Below are positions 7,593-15,365 of a DNA stretch of 64,000 bases, one piece after another. The number at the start of each line of letters is the position of its first letter. The first letter of the stretch is position 1. Source of the stretch: F1-60-MAGs104 sp964355975 (GTDB lineage Bacteria; Planctomycetota; Phycisphaerae; Phycisphaerales; SM1A02); NCBI GenBank assembly GCA_964355975.1, contig CAYHFW010000011.1, positions 5,078 through 69,077 of the forward strand, in the 5' to 3' direction. The position numbers and the translations under genes were made by a program. The notes below the pieces were generated by a model. It saw only the letters and a list, made by a program, of their open reading frames with translations. It did not search any database and was not told the origin of the DNA.

Positions 7593-8048
7593 TCACCTCA
7601 CTCGCTGCAAGTCCCATCGGCACACGCCACGCTTCCATTCAAGATGATCGAACTCATCCTCTTTGGAATCCTGTTCGCAAGAGTGCAACCGCAATCGGTA
7701 CTCACTCGGTGCCGTGCCGGCACTCTCGACGATGATCGTGCAGATCGCTTCGTCACTGGAACCACTCATGTAGTTCGAAAGAGTCCACCGATGAGTTCCG
7801 AGGAGCTCGGTTGGGAAGGGGCAGGGTTCTGGGAAAAATCTGTGCGAATCAACGATCCATGCTTGAAGCAGTCCATCACTCGCAAGGGATATGGCGTATC
7901 CACGCCCCGGTGTCCACCACCCACCACCGACGACCGCGGACTTCATTTCTTCGAGCGACTTCGGAATTGGCGTGGGTCCCGTGTGGCATCCACTTGTTGC
8001 GAGCAGCGAAGTGAGGACGAAGCAGACCTGCAGAGAGGGCAAGTTCAT
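7593..8048 (-). CDS. putative lipoprotein, tandem paralogue B
   Basis: 151 residues from the ATG at 8048, which overlaps the upstream stop by four bases. The N-terminus has a hydrophobic stretch ending in a lipobox (LLATSGC), so the mature protein is probably lipid-anchored. It is paralogous to the upstream gene: both have P-x-P-x-S-L-E/D-E after the lipobox, then CPFPTELL/CPIPTDLL, W-T-L-S, C-T-I/L and PSEYRL/PSEYQL, ending C-x-W-x-L. Four conserved Cys of the mature part suggest two disulfides. Function unknown. It lies 160 bases upstream of the Cys-rich exported protein on the same strand. Confidence 0.65.
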   Translation of the reverse strand: MNLPSLQVCFVLTSLLATSGCHTGPTPIPKSLEEMKSAVVGGGWWTPGRGYAISLASDGLLQAWIVDSHRFFPEPCPFPTELLGTHRWTLSNYMSGSSDEAICTIIVESAGTAPSEYRLRLHSCEQDSKEDEFDHLEWKRGVCRWDLQRVR

Positions 8049-8509
8049 CGAGTGCCCCCCTTGCCGCGTAGCAGGCTCCACTTGCAATCGCCCTGTTTCA
8101 GACCCAATCCGTCGTGTGGTCCATCACTCGTGGTCCAGCTCAGTTGATACTCGCTGGGCTGTCCATTGTTTGGCACCACCGTCAGCGTGCAACCCACAGA
8201 GTTTGTTTGTTCACTGGTGAATCTCGAGAGAGTCCACTTGGGATCATCGAGCAGATCGGTAGGTATCGGGCACTTCCGAGCCACTCGGAGCTCATTGACC
8301 TCGACAATTCTGCATCGAAGCGTGCCGTCGCGCATAAACGATAACTCGACTCCTTTGGTGGAATAGCCCCGCCAAATCCAGCCGCCGAGTTCAGTGTTCA
8401 ACTCATCGAGCGAATTTGGGACTGGCGTTGGTACCCAGGTATGCCCACACGCAGCGAGCGGGAGCAATCCGAGGAGGCCTGACAGGATTCGGATGGGAAG
8501 CGAGCGCAT
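8045..8509 (-). CDS. putative lipoprotein, tandem paralogue A
   Basis: 154 residues from the ATG at 8509. Signal sequence RSLPIRILSGLLGLLPLAAC ends in a lipobox Cys at about residue 21. The mature part shares order and spacing of motifs with the downstream paralogue (PVPNSLDEL, CPIPTDLL, KWTLSRF, CTLTVV, PSEYQLSW, CKWSLL), so the pair arose by tandem duplication and has diverged. No database family is recognised. The start was chosen because the signal peptide begins there; a longer in-frame extension exists but would bury the signal sequence. Confidence 0.65.
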   Translation of the reverse strand: MRSLPIRILSGLLGLLPLAACGHTWVPTPVPNSLDELNTELGGWIWRGYSTKGVELSFMRDGTLRCRIVEVNELRVARKCPIPTDLLDDPKWTLSRFTSEQTNSVGCTLTVVPNNGQPSEYQLSWTTSDGPHDGLGLKQGDCKWSLLRGKGGTR

Positions 8510-8775
8510 GCAATGAACATCATGGACTGTGTGGTGGCGTCTCTGGCGGTCGCAGGTAGTAGGGCGGAATGTCGCTGGGCAGAAGTTCTTCAACTCGCCC
8601 CCGCTGAGTGACTTGCTCGACTCTCGTAGACAGGTTGATTATGTCCTTTGCTCGCGCACTTGGCAAGCCAATCCGTAGTTGATTGGACTGGCGTTTCCGA
8701 TAGTCGTGTGCCTCCATTCGAATCCTCGAAGTGTGAATCTGGCCCGCCGATGGTGAGGTTCAGCGCGCCCTCGTC

Positions 8776-8830
8776 CTCTTGAAATGGTGGAATATTCGAC
8801 TCTTTGCCGAACATCCCACCATTTCAAGAG
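8776..8830. repeat. perfect 15-bp inverted repeat (hairpin)
   Basis: CTCTTGAAATGGTGG (8776-8790) and CCACCATTTCAAGAG (8816-8830) are exact reverse complements separated by 25 bases. No T-tract follows on either side, so a classical terminator is unlikely. It lies 50 bases from palindromic repeat R4. Confidence 0.85.
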
Positions 8831-8880
8831 CCATGCAGAGCCCGCCGCGCCGAACTCCGCACGCCTTTGGTCATGGCGCG

Positions 8881-8989
8881 TCATCACCAAAACCCCTCGT
8901 TGCGGGCAAATCTCGACCTCTCGCGGTCGACAACTGCCCGTAAACAGGGAGATGCGTAAACAGGCGAACTTGTAAACAGGGGAATCTGC
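8881..8989. repeat. dispersed palindromic repeat, copy R4 with triplicated right arm
   Basis: AAAACCCCTCGTTGCGGGCA, inner hairpin TCGACCTCTCGCGGTCGA, TGCCCGTAAACAGGG. The GTAAACAGG element then occurs twice more at about 17-base spacing before the usual GGGGAATCTG end. This copy therefore carries three tandem right arms. Confidence 0.9.
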
Positions 8990-9017
8990 CACCACCAACC
9001 CGCACCCCCGAACACGC

Positions 9018-10688
9018 CTACCGCGCGAGGCGCAAATCGAAGAGCGACACAGTCCCGCTCACTTCATTGCAGAGCACGAGAATCGGCCGCTTCGTCGGGC
9101 TCGCGTGCGCGGCAATCACCATGACGCCTTCAACGCCGAGATCTCCGATCGCCTCGAGCTGATCTGGCATCTTGTCGCCATCCTCATCGATGTCGAGATC
9201 AACCGCAGGATCGCGTCGATTGAAATACCCAGCGAAAATTGGCTGCGCAGGATCGCTGATCTCCCACGACATCACACCTCCCGTGCGTTCGAGCCCCACA
9301 AAGAGAATTCGCCGCCCGTCAATGTTTGCGATCGTGAGTCCTTCAGGCTCTGGGCCGCGCACATCGCTGCGCGCGTCACGCGATGGATTCGCACGATTGT
9401 CTGCATTGAACGCCTTTGGCATTCGGTCGCGCACGGTGCGCTCGATCGCGCTGCCGCTATCCCACACAAGTTCGAGCGAAGTCGCGCATCCCGCAGAGTC
9501 TTCGATGATTTTCCAAATGCTCACCGACCGACCGCCGAAACAGACGAGTTGATCGAAGTCTCCGTCGCCGTCTAAATCGCCGCGCGCCTCGCTCACCTCG
9601 AGCCGACCGATCGCCTTCGCATTGAGCAAGTCCTTCTGCGCATACCCATCACCACTCTCCACCGCGAGCGGAAACCGCGCCGTGTCGAGGGCTGGGGCGG
9701 TGGAGTCCTTTGAGTTCTTCAGTTTCGAAACGCGCTGCACCTCACTATAGAAAGGATGGTCGCGCGGCTCTCCCTCGTTGGCGGTGGCGAGATACGAACT
9801 TCCGTTGTGCGTGAAGAATGCAAGCGAATCAGGCTGGTACATCGCGTGCACTGGCCACGGCGTGATCGTCGCACGCGTGTCCTTGTCGCTCGCGTCGAGG
9901 CCAACACCTGAGACCGAAAAATCTTTGAGCCCAAGGGGAAGGATCGCCGTCACCGTTGCGTTGCGCACATCAACCACTGCGATGGCGTTCGCCTCTTGAA
10001 GCGTGACATAGGCGCGCGCGCCGTCAGTCGACATCGCGATGTACTCGGGCTCGAGTTGTTGCATCAACGAACGCCCCGGCATCGGCAGGTGCACTCCGGC
10101 ATTGCGCAACTCTTGCGCGCGCGCCTCGAACGCGTCGAAGTTTGCCTCGCGAACTTTCGCACTCGCGACGCCACCACTGAGGTCGATGATCGAGATTGAT
10201 CCTGCGCGATCTTCAACACCATCATCGCTGGGCTCTGCCTCGCAGGCCGCGAGCAACGTCTTGCCATCGGGAGTGAAGACGATCATGTCGGGTTGGAATC
10301 CAACCTTGATCGATCCCGTTGGTTTGAGGTCGAGATCGAAAAAGCGAACTTCGCCCTGCGCCCCTTCAAACTTTGGCGCCCAGCACGCCGCAACTACATC
10401 TCCATGCACCGCGACACTGTTGACACCGAACTGCCGAACGAATGCATCGCGATTCGTGGCACTCGGAGTCGACAGGTCGACCTTCGCGATCCCTTGCGCG
10501 GCATTGGTTATATAGAGTCGCTTCGACTTCTCGCTGAAGACCGCGATTTCGCCACCCGAGGCGTCGAACAAGTCAGACGAAAATGCCCCCAGACACTCGA
10601 CCTGCACGATGTCGGATGGGTCTGTGCCCACAATCGGTGGCGGTGCGACGAGAGAGATGACGGCAGTCAACGCGAGGGGTTGAAACAT
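9018..10688 (-). CDS. choice-of-anchor I family exported protein
   Basis: 556 residues from the ATG at 10688, starting with a signal peptide (FQPLALTAVISLVAPPP). The order of motifs matches the choice-of-anchor I family of bacterial surface/secreted beta-propeller-like proteins: GGEIAVFSEKSKRLYITNAA, then FQPDMIVFTPDGKTLLAACE, AYVTLQEANAIAVVD, YLATANEGEPRDHPFYSEVQ, PEGLTIANIDGRRILFVGLE and VMSWEISDP. It is probably periplasmic or surface-located. It ends in FDLRLAR without the sorting tail that gives the family its name. The family's activity is unknown and it is sometimes annotated as phosphatase-like. It is divergent from the dockerin protein at 10799. Confidence 0.8.
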   Translation of the reverse strand: MFQPLALTAVISLVAPPPIVGTDPSDIVQVECLGAFSSDLFDASGGEIAVFSEKSKRLYITNAAQGIAKVDLSTPSATNRDAFVRQFGVNSVAVHGDVVAACWAPKFEGAQGEVRFFDLDLKPTGSIKVGFQPDMIVFTPDGKTLLAACEAEPSDDGVEDRAGSISIIDLSGGVASAKVREANFDAFEARAQELRNAGVHLPMPGRSLMQQLEPEYIAMSTDGARAYVTLQEANAIAVVDVRNATVTAILPLGLKDFSVSGVGLDASDKDTRATITPWPVHAMYQPDSLAFFTHNGSSYLATANEGEPRDHPFYSEVQRVSKLKNSKDSTAPALDTARFPLAVESGDGYAQKDLLNAKAIGRLEVSEARGDLDGDGDFDQLVCFGGRSVSIWKIIEDSAGCATSLELVWDSGSAIERTVRDRMPKAFNADNRANPSRDARSDVRGPEPEGLTIANIDGRRILFVGLERTGGVMSWEISDPAQPIFAGYFNRRDPAVDLDIDEDGDKMPDQLEAIGDLGVEGVMVIAAHASPTKRPILVLCNEVSGTVSLFDLRLAR

Positions 10689-10798
10689 GTTGGCAGTGCA
10701 CAGACTAGAAGTTTGGATCGTGTTCAGAATCAGTAAAGGGCTCGCCGCTTCGCACAATGCGAACGCGACTTGAACACTCGCGCAGCATCATCTCTGCC

Positions 10799-12559
10799 AT
10801 GAAGACGATCGCCAACATCTCGCTCTCGCTCGCTGCGCTCGCATTCTGCCCAGCGGCACTCGGTTCGGACTTGATCATGAACGAGTGGAACTGCGTGGGC
10901 AGCACGAAGTGGCTTGGAAATCCTGACATCGCAAGCCCAGCCTGCCCAACGCCAACTGGAATCGGCGGAGCAGATTGCTCGACCGCAGACGATGTGTTTC
11001 TCGGCCGACGACTCGGAAATGGCGGAGACTGGATGGAACTCGTTGTCACGAAAGATCACTCAGATATTCGTGGATGGCGAGTGCAGTGGATCGAAGCTGT
11101 CGCGCTTGATTCGGATGGAACAGACATCTGGTACGGCGCAGGAATCGTTCCGCAGGGCGAGATCACCTTCACCAATGCCGCGCTCTGGTCTGACCTGCGC
11201 GCAGGCACGATCATCACGATCTCTGAATCAACCACAGCGCAAGATGGACTCGACACCGATCTCTCATTTGATCCATGCGCGGGCGATTGGTGGATCAATG
11301 TGAACTGTTCGAATGCAAAGTTGCTGACCTGCAACGCGAATGTCGTTGATCCAACGAACCCGACCTACAACGATCCAATGGATATCGGCAACGACAGTTG
11401 GGCAGCGCGCATCGTCGATGCAGCGGGCGCAATCATGATCGACATGGTTGGCGAAGGGCAGCCATCGTGGAGCGCGAGCGGAGTCAACAGCAAAGAGTGC
11501 GTGCGACTCGAAGAAAACCCTGCGCAGACGACAACTCCATATTCGCGCTACGACGACGCCGACACATCATCATTCGGCCAGCCAAATGGATGGAACGACG
11601 TCGTCACGCTTTGCAAGACCTACCAAGATTTCAGCGCACTTCGCGCACCCGTGCTCGCATCGCTTTGCGCGACTTGCAAGCCGATCATGCTCAACGAATA
11701 CAACGCAGTGATCGCAGCCGGATTCCTCGGTGGCGGCACACTCGCAGCTGACGCTGCTGGCGGTCTGGCATCCGACGGTCGATTCGGCCGCGTGATGGGC
11801 AATGGCGGCAACTGGATCGAATTCGTCGTCGTCGCCAACGGCCTCGATCTTCGCGGCGCAACCATTCGCTGGCAGGACAAGACCAGCTCTGGCGTTGTCG
11901 CACTCTCATCCGCTGCGTTCTGGTCGAACCTTCCAAGCGGATTGATCGTGACTCTCACCGAAAGCAACACCGCACAGGGCGGACTCGACACCGACCTCGC
12001 GTTCAACTTCGCCGCGGGTGATCAATCAGCCAACGTCAACTCATTCGATGTCGCGCTCGTGTCAAACACAACGAGCACAAAGCCGTTGCATGTCACGGGC
12101 GAGTTCTCAGTCTCGAACGACAAGTGGGCGGTCGAAGTGCGCGATGCATCAGGTGCTCCACTCATGGAAAGACAAGGCGAAGGCGCACCGCACTACTTCG
12201 GCGGAAGCGTCGGCATCGATGACGTCTGCCGCCTGCGCGAGAATCCTGCTGTGCGAATCGATTCGTCGAGCGCTTTCGATGACGCTTCGAACGCGAGCAC
12301 CTTTGGCGCACCAAACACATGGCTGCCTTGCCCGAGCACGGTTGCAGTGAGCCAATCCTTCGCTGCACTTCCTGCCGCTGGCTGCAATTGGACCCCAGCA
12401 AATCCAGCAGACATCAATGGTGATGGCGCTGTCAATGGTTCAGATCTCGCAGCGGTGCTTTCAGCATGGGGAACGAATTCTGCAGGCGCCGACATCGACG
12501 GCGATGGTTTGGTGGGCGGCAGCGATCTCGCAGCAGTGCTCTCAGGATGGACCGGCTGA
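10799..12559 (+). CDS. secreted two-repeat protein with C-terminal dockerin-like EF-hand pair
   Basis: 586 residues from the ATG at 10799. A signal peptide (SLSLAALAFCPAALG) precedes two related halves of about 250 residues. Each starts with an (I)MNEWN/LNEYN motif and contains FLGRRLGNGGDWMELVV or RVMGNGGNWIEFVV, reminiscent of lamin-tail-like (LTD) domains. The C-terminus has a dockerin-type EF-hand pair: ADINGDGAVNGSDLAAVLSAW, then DIDGDGLVGGSDLAAVLSGW. Such tails are frequent on exported proteins of Phycisphaerae. The role is unknown; display on the cell surface is likely. Its TGA overlaps the start of the pseudopilin gene. Confidence 0.75.
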   Translation: MKTIANISLSLAALAFCPAALGSDLIMNEWNCVGSTKWLGNPDIASPACPTPTGIGGADCSTADDVFLGRRLGNGGDWMELVVTKDHSDIRGWRVQWIEAVALDSDGTDIWYGAGIVPQGEITFTNAALWSDLRAGTIITISESTTAQDGLDTDLSFDPCAGDWWINVNCSNAKLLTCNANVVDPTNPTYNDPMDIGNDSWAARIVDAAGAIMIDMVGEGQPSWSASGVNSKECVRLEENPAQTTTPYSRYDDADTSSFGQPNGWNDVVTLCKTYQDFSALRAPVLASLCATCKPIMLNEYNAVIAAGFLGGGTLAADAAGGLASDGRFGRVMGNGGNWIEFVVVANGLDLRGATIRWQDKTSSGVVALSSAAFWSNLPSGLIVTLTESNTAQGGLDTDLAFNFAAGDQSANVNSFDVALVSNTTSTKPLHVTGEFSVSNDKWAVEVRDASGAPLMERQGEGAPHYFGGSVGIDDVCRLRENPAVRIDSSSAFDDASNASTFGAPNTWLPCPSTVAVSQSFAALPAAGCNWTPANPADINGDGAVNGSDLAAVLSAWGTNSAGADIDGDGLVGGSDLAAVLSGWTG

Positions 12560-13434
12560 TGATGGTGCGCATTCGCGAATCACAACACAATCCATCTCAG
12601 CGCGCATTCACGCTCGTCGAGGTGCTCGTTGTTGTCGGCATCATCGCGTTGCTCGTGGGGTTGCTCGTGCCAGCAGTCGGGCGCGTGCGTGCAGGCGCAG
12701 CGGCAGCGAAGAGTCAATCGAACTTGAAGCAGTGGGCGATGGGCACGATGATGTGGTCCGCCGCAAACAAAGAGCGCCTTCCTTGGGAGGGTCTCAAGGA
12801 TGCCAACGACATGCCCACGAATCTCGCGCAGCGCGCGTACTGGGCGAATGCGATCCCACCGCTCGTTGATCAGCGCCCGTACAGCGAAATCTCGAACGAC
12901 GCATTCAATGCGCAAGAGAATGTGCCGTTCGATGGCGAAGGAAATTCAATCTTTGTTGATCCCGCAGCGCAATGCGAAAATGGAACACCGTGGGGATGGG
13001 GAGCGCCGGGCGCGGGAGGAGTGCAGCGCCAGTTCTATTTCAATTATGTTCCCAATAGTCAACTGAACAACCAGGTGATGTCGCAAGCGGGTGCGCCGGC
13101 ATACTCGCCCAAGCTGCTCGTGAAACTCGCGCAGATTTCGCGCTCAGACGCAACGATTCTCATGCTTGAAATGCGCGCAAATCGCAATGAGCTTTCGCAC
13201 ACCGACGTGCACTTCACGCGCGACTTGAAGCGCCACCGCGCTGATTGGAAGCGCTTTGCGAGTCGCCATACGCAGGGGGGCCACATGGCATTTGTCGACG
13301 GGCATGTTTCGTGGGTGCTCAACAGCGAGGCGACAACGAATTCGCAAGGCAGTCGCGATCCCTCAACGCCACAGGGCGACTGGAACACAAACAAACTGAT
13401 TTGGGATCCAGCGGGTCCAGCAACAGATGAGTAG
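12559..13434 (+). CDS. type II secretion/type IV pilin-like pseudopilin with H-X9-DG tail
   Basis: 291 residues from an ATG at 12559 that overlaps the previous stop (TGATG); a second ATG follows at 12562. The prepilin motif AFTLVEVLVVVGIIALLVGL near residue 17 supplies the peptidase cleavage site and the N-terminal transmembrane helix, with Glu at +5. The C-terminal HTQGGHMAFVDGHVSWVL is the H-X9-DG motif typical of planctomycete prepilins (DUF1559-like). It should be processed by prepilin peptidase and assembled into or exported by a type II/IV system. Coupling to the dockerin protein suggests joint expression. Confidence 0.85.
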   Translation: MMVRIRESQHNPSQRAFTLVEVLVVVGIIALLVGLLVPAVGRVRAGAAAAKSQSNLKQWAMGTMMWSAANKERLPWEGLKDANDMPTNLAQRAYWANAIPPLVDQRPYSEISNDAFNAQENVPFDGEGNSIFVDPAAQCENGTPWGWGAPGAGGVQRQFYFNYVPNSQLNNQVMSQAGAPAYSPKLLVKLAQISRSDATILMLEMRANRNELSHTDVHFTRDLKRHRADWKRFASRHTQGGHMAFVDGHVSWVLNSEATTNSQGSRDPSTPQGDWNTNKLIWDPAGPATDE

Positions 13435-13577
13435 CGATGTGCCCTTCATCAATTCAACACAAAGTCTTCACTTGTATTCACACGATCTCGGATTAGTGTT
13501 TTGGTGATCGATTCGCGCGTCGCGGATTGATCGGTTCAGCAGGCAGGGTTGCGACAAAGGGTCTTTGGAGCATCCCT

Positions 13578-14342
13578 ATGTCTTCTGCGTCCCTCACCGT
13601 TCTGGCAACAACCCTTCTCTCAAGTTCTGCGTTCGGCGCGTTGGTCGCCGGCGACATCGCCATCGTCGGCTTTCAAGCCTCTGGCGTTGGCGGCGACTCG
13701 ATTTCGTTCGTCTCGCTCGTTGAACTCGCCGCAGGCACCACCCTCTACTTCACCGACAACGGATGGACCGGCACCGCATTCCGCGGCGTCACTGCGATTG
13801 ATGGCGACGGCAACGAAAACTTGATGCGCTGGACTGCGGTCAACACAATCGCTGCTGGAACGATCATCGGTTCAAAGTCAACCTCAGCCGATTACTTGTG
13901 GACAACAACTGGACTCGTCGGAGCAGGAACAGCGGCCTACGCGCAGCTCTCGCTCTCTTCGACTGGCGAACAAGTGACCGTGCTCGAGGGAACGGTTGCG
14001 ACGAACCCACTCTTCAGCGACTTCACAGCGCTCTACAACTTCGACAACACGACCTCATACGAGAACGCAACAACATCAGGCACAGGATCGCTCGCGCCTG
14101 GTCTCGTTCAGGGCACTAGTGCAGTTCTCTTGAGCAGCGTTCTGAATTCAGCACAGTTCAATGTCTCGACGCTCGCCTCTGGCACGCGCGAGGAGTGGTT
14201 GGCTGCGATCGGTAACTCAGCAAACTGGACAATGGGCACCGGGACTGCAGATTCGCCATCAGGCGCGATCTCGATCGTCCCAGCGCCAGGCGCCCTCGCA
14301 CTCATCGCGTGCGCAGGTCTCCTCGCACGCCGTCGTCGCTGA
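13578..14342 (+). CDS. exported protein with PEP-CTERM-like sorting tail
   Basis: 254 residues from the ATG at 13578, preceded by GGAG about 11 bases upstream. A signal peptide (LTVLATTLLSSSAFGALVAG) is followed by Thr/Ser/Gly-rich sequence (DIAIVGFQASG, TTLYFTDNGWTG). The tail VPAPGALALIACAGLLARRRR consists of a Pro-Ala-Pro signature, a hydrophobic helix and an Arg cluster, as in PEP-CTERM/exosortase-type sorting signals of planctomycetes. The first part resembles proteins with YTDNGW-type secreted domains (LTD-associated). No exosortase is in the window. Function unknown; extracellular or cell-envelope location inferred. Confidence 0.75.
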   Translation: MSSASLTVLATTLLSSSAFGALVAGDIAIVGFQASGVGGDSISFVSLVELAAGTTLYFTDNGWTGTAFRGVTAIDGDGNENLMRWTAVNTIAAGTIIGSKSTSADYLWTTTGLVGAGTAAYAQLSLSSTGEQVTVLEGTVATNPLFSDFTALYNFDNTTSYENATTSGTGSLAPGLVQGTSAVLLSSVLNSAQFNVSTLASGTREEWLAAIGNSANWTMGTGTADSPSGAISIVPAPGALALIACAGLLARRRR

Positions 14343-14370
14343 GATTCGAATCGGCCATCGATTCGCTCCA

Positions 14371-14445
14371 TCACAAAAACCCCTGTTTGCGGGCAATACT
14401 CGACCTCTAGCGGTCGGTATCTGCCCGTAAACAGGGGATTCTGCG
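14371..14445. repeat. dispersed palindromic repeat, copy R5 (best-preserved outer arms)
   Basis: CCCCTGTTTGCGGGCA (14380-14395) and TGCCCGTAAACAGGGG (14422-14437) pair at 15 of 16 positions. The centre TCGACCTCTAGCGGTCG forms the inner stem. It lies 28 bases after the sorting-tail gene and upstream of the VOC gene. It is the last copy seen; none was found from 14.5 to 64 kb. Confidence 0.9.
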
Positions 14446-14496
14446 TTATCCTCAACGCTCACCCCAACGTTCACCTCAACGCTCAAGGAGAAACCC

Positions 14497-15345
14497 ATGA
14501 CCACCTCAGCCGCCACACAACCAAACACTTCATCACACGCCTCCGAACCATGCGGAATGGGCGAGTTCTGCTGGTTTGAATGCAACAGCCGCAACAAGGC
14601 GGCTGCGCAATCCTTCTATACACAGCTCATCGGCGGCGAGGGGCAAGATTGCCCGCAGAGCCCGTTCCCATACACGATCGTCTCATGCGGCGGTCACCCC
14701 GCGCTGGGCTTGATGGAAATGGGATCGACATTTCCGAGTGACATTCCAGCACATTGGATGGGTTACATCACTGTTGCCGATCTCGATGCAGCGTGCGCAA
14801 ATGTGCCAACACTCGGCGGCACCGTTGTCGTCGCGCCAACAGACATTTCAATCGGCCGCTTCAGCGTGATCACAGATTCGACGGGCGCAACCGTCAGCCT
14901 CTTTCAATCGCACGAAGGCAAGACCGATGGCGTCAACTGGTACGGCCCAGGACTCGTCGGATGGAACGAACTCATGTCGAGCGATCCAAAGGCCGCCGCT
15001 GCGTTCTACTCAAAGTTGCTCGGTTGGACCGCAACCGAAACCAACACGCTTGGCTTTCCATATTGGATGTTCGCATCAAACGGTCGCACCGTTGGCGGCA
15101 TGATGGCGAAGTGTGAAGATGACAAATCGCCGCGCTCATACTGGCTGCAGTATCTGCAGACGCTCGACCTCGATGCGTCGTTCGCGCTGGCGAAGTCGCT
15201 CGGCGCAACGGCGCTTTGCGAAGCAATGAACATTCCAGGCATCGGCCGCACGGCGTACTTCACTGATCCAAACGGTGCAACATTCGCGCTCTGGCAGCCA
15301 AAGGCCAGCGGATGCTGCTCATCAGGCGGATGCGGCTGCGGCTGA
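14497..15345 (+). CDS. two-module VOC (glyoxalase/bleomycin-resistance fold) protein with Cys-rich tail
   Basis: 282 residues from the ATG at 14497, with AAGGAG upstream. The first VOC module starts at MGEFCWFECNSRNKAAAQSFYTQL (residues about 22-45); the second at GLVGWNELMSSDPKAAAAFYSKLLGW (about 155-180). Both end in typical metal-site neighbourhoods (GRFSVITDSTGATVSLFQ; GRTAYFTDPNGATFALWQ). Length and layout match the two-domain VOC proteins annotated as glyoxalase-like. The C-terminus is unusual: CCSSGGCGCG, a small cluster of five cysteines that could bind metal. The substrate is not deducible. Fumarase follows after 20 bases. Confidence 0.8.
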   Translation: MTTSAATQPNTSSHASEPCGMGEFCWFECNSRNKAAAQSFYTQLIGGEGQDCPQSPFPYTIVSCGGHPALGLMEMGSTFPSDIPAHWMGYITVADLDAACANVPTLGGTVVVAPTDISIGRFSVITDSTGATVSLFQSHEGKTDGVNWYGPGLVGWNELMSSDPKAAAAFYSKLLGWTATETNTLGFPYWMFASNGRTVGGMMAKCEDDKSPRSYWLQYLQTLDLDASFALAKSLGATALCEAMNIPGIGRTAYFTDPNGATFALWQPKASGCCSSGGCGCG

Positions 15346-15365
15346 TTGATACGCTCATCGACACT

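Larger units (their letters stand above)
8510..9017. other. 508-bp non-coding stretch with a hairpin and repeat R4
   Basis: No convincing gene is visible: open frames here are short, lack family motifs, and several run through the palindromic repeat. It holds a 15-bp perfect hairpin (8776-8830) and repeat copy R4 (8881-8989). The rest shows nothing I can name. Confidence 0.6.

Noticed and set aside
8520..8998. Minus-strand frames of 65-119 codons in the gap
   Set aside because: They run through the hairpin or palindromic repeat R4 and have no signal sequence, ribosome site or family motif.
3015..14448. Palindromic repeats as a CRISPR array
   Set aside because: Copies are far apart, irregularly spaced and individually palindromic; no spacers or cas genes are present.
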